This document shows, in pieces, positions 22,000-33,385 of a stretch of 64,000 nt of DNA; positions within the stretch are counted from its first letter, which is position 1, and every line of letters starts with the position of its first letter. Source of the DNA: Carya illinoinensis. Taxonomy: Eukaryota > Streptophyta > Magnoliopsida > Fagales > Juglandaceae. The DNA lies in the NCBI RefSeq assembly GCF_018687715.1, contig NC_056766.1, forward strand, positions 46,974,933 through 47,038,932. Reading direction: 5' to 3'. The notes beneath the pieces are model-generated. The model was not told the DNA's origin. It ran no database searches and saw only the letters and a program-made list of their open reading frames with translations. Both the position numbers and the translations under genes were made by a program.

Positions 22000-23165
22000 A
22001 ATATCACACCCTGTGGTGGGCTTTTGTGGAGGCATGCGTGTGGAGTCTTTTGGGGTTTTTGGAGGACGTCATTTCGAGAGTCGTATCATCCTTTATCATT
22101 CAGAGGTGCTTTGTGAAGAAGGAATGCTCCCAACCCTATAGCTGGGCTGTTCAATGGGTTTTCATATCTTAGAACTTCTCGTGAAATTCATGTTCTGTCA
22201 TTACATCTTGAGTCGTTCCCATGCTTGGGAAGGAGATGGGCTAATCCCTTAGGCCTGGCGGGCGAAGGGGATTTCTGATGTCCAAAACTTGTCGAGCTTC
22301 AAGCACCCCCTTCACCAGCCAAAGGGACAAAGAAGAGGCGCTTGCATTGGTAGGGGGGCTTTTATGGAGCCCACAGAGGCACTTTCTTCAACTCAAGCTC
22401 TTCGCTTCTCTAGATTCTTCAGTGGAGTCCACAAAAAGGCAGCCTTTATTTGCCACTTCCACATGGGCCTTCAACTTACGTGGAAGTGGTTTTGACTGAG
22501 GCTGTATGGTTTGGGAGCATAAGTTGACTGAGCCTGAGTCTTGCCCTTTTTCTTGTTGAGCTCATCTTCTAGGTGATTCTTGTCCTGTGGCCCCTCTATA
22601 CTTTTGAGATGGTGCCTTTCGAGAGTTGCTGTCTTTTTCTACCGATGGCACCGTAGTGTACCCCATCGAGTTTGATTTTGCCTTTGGACTGTTCTTAACA
22701 GTTTGTTTCTCTTTGTATGGTTTCTTGCAAATATGTTGTAACCTTTCCATTGTAATCGTTCCGACAGTTGATGAATAAATGTTCTTCCATTTATGCTTTC
22801 AAGCTTTGTCATCCTTTTCCATATTGCTTGGTTATGCTTCGTGCATACCCCATGCGGGCGGTAATACGTTGGTTGCTTGTTGAGATTTGACATTTTCTTT
22901 TAATCTTGACAAACTAATAACCTCTAGGGTGGCACCCTGCCGAGCATAACTGCTTCTTTATCCACTTATCTTCGTGAGGCTTGAATTCTCGTTGTTTGGT
23001 AATATTCCAGAATCCCTTAGGGGTTTAAGCCAAATTTCTCTGAGTCTTTTTACATGATGCCTTGATCATTTTTAACTCCCACTAAGGCTCTATGTTGCAT
23101 AGGCAAGGCCTTTGCAGAAGTCTTGCGGTATGTGGAATCGGGCTGGCCTTATGCTTGGCGAGAGG
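22000..23165. other. Tat-like element spacer between LINE and tandem repeats
   Basis: It continues the sequence interrupted at 16104. Short open frames here (for example 22278-22499) show no recognisable domain. I see no feature beyond decayed element spacer. Confidence 0.45.
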
Positions 23166-23690
23166 GTTCGAGTGGCATGCAAGCCGGAACATGCCTAGGT
23201 TCTTTGTGTAGGTCATGCAGAATGTAAGACCAGGTCTGCCTCATTGATCCTTGCGCTCAGCAAGAGAGCTTGAGCTACGGGCAAGCCTGAACTCGGGCAC
23301 GCCTCACTGACCCTCGGGTTCGTCGAGAGCGGTCGAGCGGCGTGGAGGCTTGAACTTGCCCAAATCCTTTGTGGAGGTCGTGCACAATGTAAGACCAGGA
23401 GTGCCTCATTGACCCTCACGTTCGGTGAGAGGGCTCGAGCGGTGGGGAAGCTTGAACTTGCCCAAATCCTTTGTGGAGGTCATACGGAATGTAAGACCGA
23501 GTCCTCTTTGTTGACCCTCGTGTTCGGCGAGAGGGGGTGAGCGGCATGGAAGCCTAAACTCTCCCATATTCTTTGTGGAGGTCGTGTGGAATGTAAGACC
23601 GGGTGCACCTTGTTGACCCTTGCACTCGATGAGAGTGATTGAGCAGTGTGGGAGCCTGAACTCACTTAGATTCTTTATGTACATGATGCA
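23166..23690 (-). repeat. Tandem repeat, 102-bp period, in Tat-like 3' region
   Basis: The marker atgtaagacc occurs at 23222, 23387, 23489 and 23591, giving steps of 165, 102 and 102. The first step carries an extra partial unit. Units contain tttgtggaggtc, a gcgagaggg-like motif and a variant of aagcctgaac. Tandem arrays between pol and the 3' LTR are typical of Tat/Ogre elements. Confidence 0.85.
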
Positions 23691-23839
23691 AAGTCAAAGT
23701 CCAGATATATATACTTTATTTGACAACTACCAACTTGTCTTGTTGATTTGACACAGTGAGATTCAGAGTCTTCACTCGCTTGGGGAACATGGTTTCTTTT
23801 GAGGTTGTGATGTGTAGCCTTGGAACTATCCTGCACTCC

Positions 23840-24900
23840 ACTGAGGAAGGAGTAGGGGCACCTTAAGCCACACCCTCCCATTCAGACCTCTAGGGAGGTA
23901 ATTATCCCTTTGCCACAATGAGATAGGATAATGTTCAAGCAGCCTCTGGGCTGGTCTTGCTCTCCTCCTTAGGGGAGGTCGGTCTAACCCAGGGTTAGCT
24001 CCACCTATTGACCCTTAGTGGAAGTAGTCTGTTTGGGTAATATATTTGACTCAACTCACTCCCATCAGCTGATGTCACAAGAAAGGGGAGTGAGGGCCAG
24101 GCTGGTGCTGTGCCAACTCTTCATCATGGCGGAATGGGATAATGTTTGGACAACTTCAGGGTTGGACCCGCTCTCCCTCGCAGGAGGGTCGAGATGGCCT
24201 CTGGCTCATCTCACCCTTTGGTACACCTAGGAGAGGTAATCTGTTTGGGTAGTATGTCTGACTGAACCCACTCCTGTCTTTGGTTGACGTTCACGAGGAA
24301 GGTATGATGTGTCAAACTGTTGAGGACAGTCCCGCACTCCACCTAGGTAGGGCTAGAGGCGCCTCAAATCACACTCTCCCTATTCATTCCCTGGGGAGGT
24401 AGTCATCCCTTTGCCACGATAGGATGGGGTAATGTTCGAGCAGCCTCTAGTTTCGTCCCTCTCTCATCCACAAGGGAGGTCGATCTAACCCAGGGTTAGC
24501 TCTGCCTATTGACCCTTACGTGGAGGTAGTCTGTTTGGATAGTATGTTTGATTGAACTAGCTCCTATCCGTTGATGTTGCAGGAAAGGGGAGTGAGGGCC
24601 AGACTAGTGCAATTCCCACTCTTCATCGTCATGGAACGAGGTAATGTTTGGGCAACCTTAGGGCTGGACTCGCTCTCTCCCGAGGGAGGGTCGAGATGAC
24701 CTCTGACTCATCTCACTATTTGGTGCCCCGAGGTGAGGTAATCTGTTTGGGAAGTATGTTTGATTGGACCCGCTCTTGTCTTTGGTCGACACTCATGAGG
24801 AATGTATGGTGTGTCAGGTTGTTTTGAGGACAGGCCTGCACTCTACCATGGGAGAGGTAGAGTAGCTTTCAGCATTACACTCATCTCTTTGTTACTCAAC
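23840..24900 (-). repeat. Tandem repeat, 501-bp higher-order unit of two sub-units
   Basis: ccctttgcc recurs at 23906 and 24407 (step 501). The marker ctgtttggg or its variant recurs near 24028, 24239, 24529 and 24740 (steps 211, 290, 211). Each 501-bp unit therefore holds two related sub-units. Both copies share the phrase taacccagggttagct. Confidence 0.85.
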
Positions 24901-25141
24901 AGAGAGGTAATCAGTTGATGAAGATTTGGAGTTTAAATGAAGTAATTGTAGTTGAAGACTTGTTTTATTGAATCCCTAAAAAATACTAGCACCTTTCATT
25001 AGGTAGAGTTTATAGAAAAGGGAATCAAATTTACAAAATTAAAGGAAGACCCAAGTTGCCTCTTTCTTTTTCCTTTTTGTGCGCCCTTCTTCCACCCTTC
25101 AGTTGGGACAAGTCGTGTCATGGCAAGAGATTGTTGCGGCT

Positions 25142-25800
25142 TTATAAGAGGCATATACCTGCATTGGGTGTCGTTCCTCCTGCCGTTGGCTTCAGCTCCA
25201 GCATATAACATTCACACGCCAAGGCTTGTTCTCTTGGTATCTTGCCCACCCTTTGGGCTATTAGGAACTTTACCTTTAGGTGGTAGGTGGAATTAATGGC
25301 CTTCAATTTGTTGAGCGTCGGGCGACCGATGATGTCATTATAGGAGGAGGAAGCTCTTACTATTAAGAAGTTGACCATGACCAAGGCGGTGCAAGGATGG
25401 TTGCCCACCAAGATTGATAAAGCGATCATCCCACTGGTTAGATCGTTTCCCCTGAAAAGCCTTTGGGTTGCATTGGGACTGGCAGGAACTAGGTTGCGTC
25501 TATTCCCATGAGGAACAACACGTCTCAAAACAAGATATCCGCTAAGCTGCCGTTGTTGATGAGGATTCTTCTAGTGCTAAAGTTAGCGATTTGCATGGTG
25601 ACCACCAATGCATCGTCATGCGGATAGAAGACTCCCTCCTCGTCGATTTCTCCAAAGGAGATTATGGGAGCGGGCACGCCCCTACGGTACTTAGTGGGGT
25701 GGTAGGAAGCCGAGTAGACCTCTCGATAGTGAGTTTCTCTTGCGTGGGCTTTCCTTCTAGACGAAGTCGTGCCTCTACTAACAAATCCTCCCACGATGGT
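25142..25800 (-). pseudogene. Tat-like protease and downstream linker, broken
   Basis: Reading leftward: ISFGEIDEEGVFYPHDDALV, then TRRILINNGSLADILF where the active-site Asp of the usual DxGS is Asn, then SYNDIIGRPTLNKLKAI, the linker that follows protease in Tat elements. A frameshift near 25525 separates the two halves. RT, RNase H and integrase are absent; tandem repeats follow almost directly at 24.9 kb. Compared with the left-hand remnant (10.6-11.2 kb) it is clearly diverged, so the two are not one split element. Confidence 0.75.
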
Positions 25801-27120
25801 GAGAATTTCTCCAGCAGGGAGTACCTCTTGGCTTGGTTGTTGTGGAAGGACGTGCAGTGGTTCCCATTTAGCTTCCTTCTTCTCAGCTCTCCAGCTCTTC
25901 TACTAATAACCTTTATCGGGAATCCTTTCCCGAAAACGTCCCCTCCACGGCTGTTCCATTTGTCAGGATGGAGGTTATTGGGGTGGCGCTCAGTCCCCCC
26001 AGTATGAACGACATTGCCTGGTATTGTGGATGGTCGACTGATGGTAAGTATAGTAACAATGCTCCTCCGAGGTTGGTCATTTATCCTCCTTTGTGACTGT
26101 GCACATTGAAAGGTCATGCCAGTGTGGCTTATTCCTTACGGTAGGCTCTTCTTTCCTCACTTCCTATTGCTTCCTCTCGGCCTTCTCCCGGGTGTGGCCT
26201 TTGGCTCTTTTCCCTTCTTATCTGCTCGCTCTAGCTCTTGTCGCCTTGGTTCGGCCAAGGCACGAAGGGTATCCTCAGTGTTTTATGAAATTGTCAGCTT
26301 GATCCATGAACTCTTAGGGAGTCATAGAGGTTCTTTTAGTCAGTTCTACCATGAAAGCAGATTGGGGCCAAACTTCCTTGAGGAGTGCTACCAGAGTGAT
26401 CTTTTCGTCTTGGTCTTCTGCAGTCATGCGCTCCTTGTTAAACATGACTGGGTAGGTTTTCAGGTTCTCATCTTCCCTCTACTTGATTGTGAGGAGGAAG
26501 GTGACAGGGCACATTTTTCTCCTGCTGGCCATGAAATGGGTGAGGAATAAGCGAGCCAATTCGTCAAAATTTTCAATAAACCCAAGCGCTAGGGAGTTAA
26601 AGGATGTCCTTGCTGGTCCTCTCAAAGTTAGCGGGAAGGCTTTGTAGGCCACCTCCCCGGGGAACTCATGCAACATCATGTGAGCATTGAAAGTTTCAAA
26701 ATGCTCAACTGGGTCTCGGGTTCCATCATACGCCTCCATGGGTGGAACCCATAATTTTGGTGGTAATGGGATCGCCATTACCTTTGCGCTATAGGGTAAA
26801 CTTGCACTGACGAGTAGTTGGTCCACTGTAGATGAGCTTTCCATCTTTATCATCATTTCCTCATATTTTCCCTTGAGGTTTTGCAGCTCATCTTGCATGT
26901 ACTTCTTCTCTTATTGGTCATTGTCTCATCCTTCCCTCCAGGACTTCTGGTGCTCACTGGCACTTAGATCTTCTTGGTGCGCTAACTATTGGAGGTTGTC
27001 TTTGAGAGTCTGGTTCTCTTCGCGGAAAGCATCCATCTCGTTGGTGAGCCTTTCAACAAGCTGTTCCATGGCTGCCAACCTTGTCTCCAAGTTGCCTAAA
27101 GTTTCTTCTTCCTAGTCCTA
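25801..27120 (-). pseudogene. Tat-like gag, broken
   Basis: From about 27115 a leucine-heptad stretch (MEQLVERLTNEMDAFREENQ) with stops leads into 26898-26479, where VPPMEAYDGTRDPVEHFETF, AYKAFPLTLRGPARTSFNSL and FDELARLFLTHFMASRR match the conserved retrotransposon gag core. Further downstream the frame is disrupted and I could not find a zinc knuckle. The protein would have formed the virus-like particle. Confidence 0.75.
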
Positions 27121-27180
27121 TACCAACTGAGAACGGGTTTTCGTAGGCATATAAAGGACATGTTTTCTTTTGTAATTTTT

Positions 27181-27202
27181 TGATCCCACAGACAGGGCCA
27201 AT
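27181..27202 (-). other. Primer-binding site of Tat-like element
   Basis: On the minus strand TTGGCCCTGTCTGTGGGATC follows the LTR end AACA. It is close to the TTGGCGCCGTCTGTGGGA-type site common in Tat-lineage elements. Confidence 0.65.
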
Positions 27203-27747
27203 TGTTAATAATGTGTTTTGTATACCTTTGGGTCGGGCTCTCAACAGTCTGGGTCTTCTATTTCTGAGGCCTGCAACAACGAAGAAGTTATTGGGAAAGG
27301 TGGCCCTGGGGTGGCCTAGGTGTCCTTCGATGCCTAAGTCAGTTACAACTTACTAAGTAGTGGGGAAACAAGGAGATAGTGAGTGCCAGTGTTTGAGCAG
27401 GAAGATTTTCTCTTCACCTAGTAGTTGAAGGGGCCTTTGTATACTCGGCTCGAAGAATCAGGAAGCCATACCCTATGTCCTGGGAGAAGGGAAGTCCTCT
27501 CATAACTCCTTCCACCATACCATCTTTAATGTGGCATGACCCTCTAGGATTAGTCATTAATGTGGCACGGTTATCTAGTGAACTAATTTAATGTGGTATA
27601 GTCTCTTGGCATTACTTTGGAGTCCAATCCTTTCCTCTTGGCGTGTTTCCTTTTCCTTCCTCTGGCCAGGCTTCCCGCGCTTCTCTTGTAACTTCTCATC
27701 TTGGTCTAGATAGTTATGCCTGATTTACATGGGTCATGGGTTCTTCC
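27203..27747 (-). repeat. Tat-like 5' LTR, truncated by insertion at 27748
   Basis: It ends at the primer site (minus-strand ...TATTAACA) and matches 12028-12313 over 27463-27747. The expected remaining ~170 bp (compare 12314-12483) are displaced by the next element and were not found within the window. Confidence 0.7.
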
Positions 27748-28404
27748 TGTGACGCTCCCAAATTCTGTTTGGGATCAAACGAACATCTGAAGTATCGGGA
27801 TATGCAACACAAGGTTATATGCCCCCGTTCATGAAATATAAAATGCAATGTTCCTAACATGTATCTAATATTATGTAATATTTGCAGCGAATAATTTTTT
27901 TTCTTGAGTAATACTATGTACAAAACTTATAATATCCCAAATAGCTAAATCGTAATCCAAGCATACTTAACAAAATAAACATCCATGATTTCAGTATGAG
28001 TCTTAGAAGACTATAATCTCGAAAACGTGAGAGACCAGACTCCATATTTACATTACCAAAATATACTATTGAGGAAATTCGTCGAGTAACTCGTGTAACT
28101 TGACTAACAAGGCCAGAATACTGTCTAAAAACTAACTATGGAAGCTGTAAAATCTGGGTCGTGTCTGTGGCATCTAGTCAACCCTTTTCAGTCTACCAAT
28201 ATCTGCTCCCTACTTTGATCCTGACACATCACCTACTATTCGGGGAGAATGGTAGTCGAGACTACCACGGTGAGATTTGATTATAAATCTAGTAAGTTAA
28301 CAGGAAACTCCCACACAGGTTAATGATGCATACATGGCAGTAAAAGTATGAATGCATAATTAAAATCGTAAGTAAACATAGTATAACTTGACATATAGCA
28401 TTGC

Positions 28405-28870
28405 GTAACTGACATAACCTAAACTGAAATGTGAACTGAACTTGACTTAACATGATATGAACTTGAACTTAAATCATAACATGGACTAGCAACATAACAT
28501 GAATGTGAACTTGAAACATAACATGGACTTGAAACATAGCATGAACGTGAACATACATAACATAAACATAAACTTGAACTTAACATAAACCTGAGCATAA
28601 CATGATATAAATGTGAACTTGAGACATAATATGAACGTGAACATAACATAACATGAACGTGAACTTAAACATAATATGTACGTGAACATAACATGACATG
28701 AACGTGAACTTAAAACATAACGTGAATATGAACATAACATAACATAAACATGAGCTTGAACATAACATAAACGTGAACATAATATGATATGAACATGAAC
28801 TTGAAACTTAACGTGAACATGAACATAACATGTACGTAAGCATAACATAACATAATATGAACTTGATCTG
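28405..28870. repeat. Short-period tandem repeat rich in acataacatgaacgtgaac
   Basis: Variants of cataacatgaacgtgaactt recur roughly every 30-45 bp with drift in sequence and spacing. It is non-coding; the open frames across it are repeat artefacts. Confidence 0.8.
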
Positions 28871-28904
28871 AAACTTGACTTAAGGTAGACTTGATCTGAA
28901 ACTT

Positions 28905-29010
28905 ATTCTTATCTCATGGGGTCATCATGGTTGTTTATTTTTATCTTATAGGGTCACCATGATTGCTTATTCTTATCTCATAGGGTTACCATGATTGCTT
29001 ATTCTTAATT
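28905..29010. repeat. Three tandem units of about 32 bp
   Basis: gggtcatcatgg, gggtcaccatga and gggttaccatga start at 28918, 28951 and 28983, each followed by a variant of ttgcttattctta. Confidence 0.8.
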
Positions 29011-29079
29011 TCTTGACATAAACTTGGACTTGAATTCTGAAAATTAAAATGATTTCGCTAGTCGTTTCATTAGGAATAG

Positions 29080-29535
29080 TGAACAATCACAATGATTTCA
29101 TAATTAGTATTTTAAAAAATCACATTCCCTAATAATCAGAATGATTACACCAGGAGTATCTAACAATACTCTGACAATCAGAATGATTACATCACGAGTA
29201 TTTTAAATCAGGTACCCTAACAATCAAATTGATTACACAAGGAGTACCTAGTAATATTCTGACAATCAGAATGATTACATCACGAGTCTTTTAAATCACG
29301 TACCCTAACAATCAAAATGATTACACTAGGAGTATCTAGTAATACTCTAACAATCAGAATGATTACATCACGAGTATTTTAAATAATATACCCTAACAAT
29401 CAGAATGATTACGTCAAGAGTATATGCATAACTAAAATTGAATTGCATTCTGACAATCAACATGATTTCACCAAATGTACCTCATGTGATTTACAAATGG
29501 AGATACTCGAAAAATCATAATGATTACATCGCGAG
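29080..29535. repeat. Tandem repeat, 88-bp period of two half-units
   Basis: acaatcagaatgattacatc begins at 29174, 29262 and 29350 (steps of 88). Each unit also holds a second, related half (acaatcaaaatgattacac). Units continue, degenerate, to about 29535. Confidence 0.82.
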
Positions 29536-29868
29536 TATCATGGATATAACTGATTTGAACGTAACTTGAAAGACATAACTTATTTGAGATGGAAACATTT
29601 TGTAACATGACCGAACATGTAACATATATCATACTTAACACGAAGTACTTGCAACATTGAGTATTACATGATATGACACACACGTAACATATGGCATATT
29701 TAACTTGGCATACTTATAACATATAGCAATACATGACAGAATAGATTGTGTAACAGATAAATATTCATGACAGAATAAATCATGCATAACAGATAAACAT
29801 GTAATGACGTGGCATGGTATAGAATATATGATAATATACATATATAAACTATAGTTCTCTTAACCATC

Positions 29869-30731
29869 TAGGGGTGTAAATTTTAACCGGTAAACCGGAC
29901 CGAACCGGACTGGTTGTGCCAGTTTTGAACCGGTCCGGTCCGGATCCGGTTTCATAAAATGAAAAACCGGCCGGAACCGGTCCGGTTTCGGTTTCGGTCT
30001 TTTTTAGACCGGACCAACCCGGATCGGACCGGTACTATTTAATATATGTATATTTTTTATTTATTTAATGTTATATATTATATATATATTTTTTATATAT
30101 AATATATAATAATATAAATTATAATTATATATAAGATAGTGTTATTTTAATTTATAAAATAAAAGTTTACACTTAAACATGAAAATTTAATTGATCATAT
30201 GTTTTAAATATATAATATTATAAATATATATTATTTATTAATAACATTTTATCATAGATTCATAAGTAGTAAGAACCAAAAAAGAAAGAAAATCACTCAA
30301 ATATTATTACTAAATTTTAATGGCCTAATACATTTAAAAATCTTTATATTTTTTTGATAAGTACATAAGACATTAGTAGATAAATATAAATTATATATAT
30401 TAGCATATAATTTATATAAAGTTATACCAAAGCTATACAAATAGTATAGTTTTTTTACATAGTAGTTTTTTTTTTTACATAGTAGTCTTTTTTTATAGTA
30501 GTTTTTTTTTTAAGTAGAATTTTTTGACATAGCATTTTTTTTATTATAAATATATATTTTATTAAAACCGAAAAAGGGACCGAACCGGACCAGAAATTGG
30601 TAAAACCGGAATACCGGTTTATGAGGGTAACCGGTGCGTAATCGGTTTTGAAAAATGTAAAACTGGTGCCTACCCGGTTCAGTCCTAAATTTTGTCCAAA
30701 ACCGGACTGAACCGGACCGGTTACACCCCTA
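29869..30731. mobile_element. Non-autonomous hAT-like element, 863 bp, CCGG-rich ends
   Basis: Terminal inverted repeats TAGGGGTGTAA (left) and TTACACCCCTA (right). The 8-bp flanks TAACCATC (29861-29868) and TACCCATC (30732-30739) differ at one base. Both sub-terminal regions are dense in aaccggaccgg-type motifs, possible transposase sites; the centre is AT-rich. No transposase ORF. Confidence 0.85.
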
Positions 30732-32070
30732 TACCCATCACACATACATAATAAACTGATAATAAGTTAAGAGCTAACTTACTTCAATAGTCTTGTTCTA
30801 CGATAAAAAGTGCAAAACATAAGGAACTATAAGAGGGTATTTTAAACGTTAGAAATTTAATTACTAATAATTAGAAATGTATAAAAGAAACAACTTAGAG
30901 TAAAATTACCATTTTACCATTTACATGTGGAAAATTGACAATTTTACCCATAACTTAAGGATTTCACATCCTACTTCAAAAATTCTTAAAATTTACATTC
31001 CTCATGTAAATTTTGTCATAAACTCAAATATCAAGTCAAAACAATTTAAAACAAATCACATCTATGGAAAAAACACTATGGCCGAAACATCCATAGGTCA
31101 TTTCTCTTATTTTTGTTGCAATTTCTTCCAGCTTTAAAACTCATACTTAAACCAAAATTTTGCAACAAAGATTTTCCTATCCTAAGTTTAAAACTATATT
31201 TAAAACATCCATTTATAAAAAGCTAATAATCAACACCAAACCTTTTTATAAAAAGATTCAAACACTTGAATCACAAGTTTTGACCCTAAATCAAAACATT
31301 TTCAAGAATTTCAAAAAATCAAATCTTACTTCTAACATATTCATAATATCATCATAAGATCAAACATGCTTTAAATTATCAAACTAAAGTCACCAAAATC
31401 ACAAAATAACACTTGGAGTTTTTGGTTTTACACTTAGTCCAAAAACAGAAACTTGTTTTCTCAACTAGTTTTGATCAATCTCTTGATTCATGGCTTAAAA
31501 AGATGAGATTTTCAGACTAAAACATCACATTGTTTAAAAATGTGTCCTAAAGAAGATCCAACCATCACACTTAAAATCACATGGCTAAAAATCAATAAAA
31601 CATGGATCTAACCCAAAAACATTAAATCTTAGGCCTAACCAGAATCCTCTTGCATAGAAAACTCATATCTTTGAAAGTAATACTAAATATCTTCAAAATA
31701 ATATTATAACATGAAAATAAGAGACTTAGGATCATCGTATAAAAATATCAAAGCCTTTAGAGTAAGATCAAACTACGAAATATTCAAACTTTCTCCAAAT
31801 AAAAACTATTTTTTCACTTCCAGTTTTCAAGTTTCTAGATCTAAGAAAATCTATCATCAAAAGCTGTAGTCATGAAAAAAAAAAACTCAATGAACACTCT
31901 TAAACACATGGTAAAAACACTCCATAAAATTTTGGACCAAGATATGTCCATTAGCTTGGTCAAAAATTTCAAAACATAACATACTCTCCAGTTTCACTCC
32001 AGGAATGATCTTTCCATGGTTAAAAATACTTTTGACCAATCGAATGACCATGGAATGATACAAATAATAT

Positions 32071-32090
32071 ATATATATATATATATAGAA
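32071..32090. repeat. (AT)n microsatellite
   Basis: About ten AT units inside the long minus-strand LTR. Confidence 0.8.
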
Positions 32091-33385
32091 ACTATACTCA
32101 AATAGGAACAACTTTTATGAAGGATTTATCATGTAAAAATACTTACAAAGTATCAAAACTCTCCATGCAAAAAGACTCAGAAATTTGCCCGAGAGAGCTC
32201 TTTTGGATTTCTCTCTAAGAACGGGTTGAAGAAGTGATTAAAGGGAAAGAAGTGTGTCTTGCACAACTCTAGACTTCTGGAGGGGGAAGATATGGGCTTG
32301 AATGACCCTTGACTGGAGGTGGCTATGTGACATAAAGTGGAGAATAGTGAGGGGAAAGGACTGCCTATAGAAGCTGTGAGGTATGGAAGTTGATGGGGTG
32401 GGTTTCTCCATCATATCAAGGAACTATTTGGTGCAGCCAAGGGTAGTGGATGGCCCGCCATGTGGGGGAGGAAACTGCTTCAAGAAGCTTAGCCAAGGTG
32501 GCCAAATTCTTGGTACTTGGTGGGCCGCAACCAAGTGGGCTTCAATTTAGGGTTTAAAGGGGGGTTTGATTAGGGTTTGAGATGCTATCAAGCCCAAATT
32601 CAATTTTTCTTGGTCCAATCAAATTTTTAAGATTTAAAAGGTTGGATAATGATATCATAACAAGAATTTGAGAAATTAATAGCATGTGGAAGTGATTTAA
32701 TCAAGTGATTAAATACAATACTATAAATTGGATCAAAAAGGGTTTGGGGAAACCGTTTAGGGTTTCGGTTTCAACCAAGTTTTTGAGATTTCAATTGGAT
32801 TCCAACCATTTAGGGTTTCACTAGGGTTGAAATCCTCTTTGATCTAGCTCGATTTGGTTGATAAGATGAAAAATAATTTTGCTTAGGTGGCATGATTTCA
32901 CACCTTGATTTCTTCACAAATTCATCTAATGGTTCCTCTTTGTGTCAAGTGTCTAATACTATTCACTATATGTGGCTAAGATCTTACCAAGTGTCCAAAT
33001 AAAACTTCTCTAACCTAATTCGGACATTCCACACTGTAATTTTGAAAACATTGCACTTAGTACGCTTACTAAGGTTACTATTTACTCCAAAAAAATGCAT
33101 AATAAATTTAGTACTGAAAAATCCTAAATATTCATATTAACTTACAGTAAAAATTGTTTACCAAAACTCAACACTGAAGTGCCCTTAAAATAATTTCACA
33201 GTTTCAAACATGCATTTCGTTCGAAATTATGAAAATGGGTTCTTTGATTGAGCTGAAATATTATACTCTTTTTTTATACATTTATAAACAATATATTTCA
33301 ATTCTTTCATTATATTATTATTGGTTTTAGATGGAAAAATGATTAAGATAAATAATTCTGAGTTGTGATTTAAACTGATTAATAG

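Larger units (their letters stand above)
27748..33242 (-). mobile_element. Long minus-strand LTR (solo or truncated), chromovirus-like ends
   Basis: The left edge TGTGACGCTCCC reads GGGAGCGTCACA on the minus strand, the same kind of 3' LTR end as the chromoviruses in this window. It lies exactly where the Tat LTR homology breaks. No gag or pol ORF is present in about 4.6 kb once the hAT insertion is removed. Short clustered tandem repeats and a leader-like segment near 32200-32330 suit a long LTR. The right limit is set only by the start of a different LTR at 33243, and I found no matching cttcc target copy, so the right end is probably truncated. Confidence 0.5.

Noticed and set aside
22278..23000. 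Short plus-strand ORFs as host genes
   Set aside because: They lie inside Tat-like element DNA interrupted by the LINE and show no recognisable domain.
28405..29535. Regularly spaced repeats resembling a CRISPR array
   Set aside because: Plant nuclear context, drifting repeat sequence, no unique spacers of constant length and no cas genes. They are ordinary tandem repeats in an LTR.
27739..33245. A 9-bp match tgggttctt on both sides of the long minus-strand LTR as a target duplication
   Set aside because: The left copy is part of the Tat LTR text also found at 12300, the element ends in TG/CA-type LTR sequence that should have 5-bp duplications, and the ends do not form inverted repeats. 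Probably coincidence.
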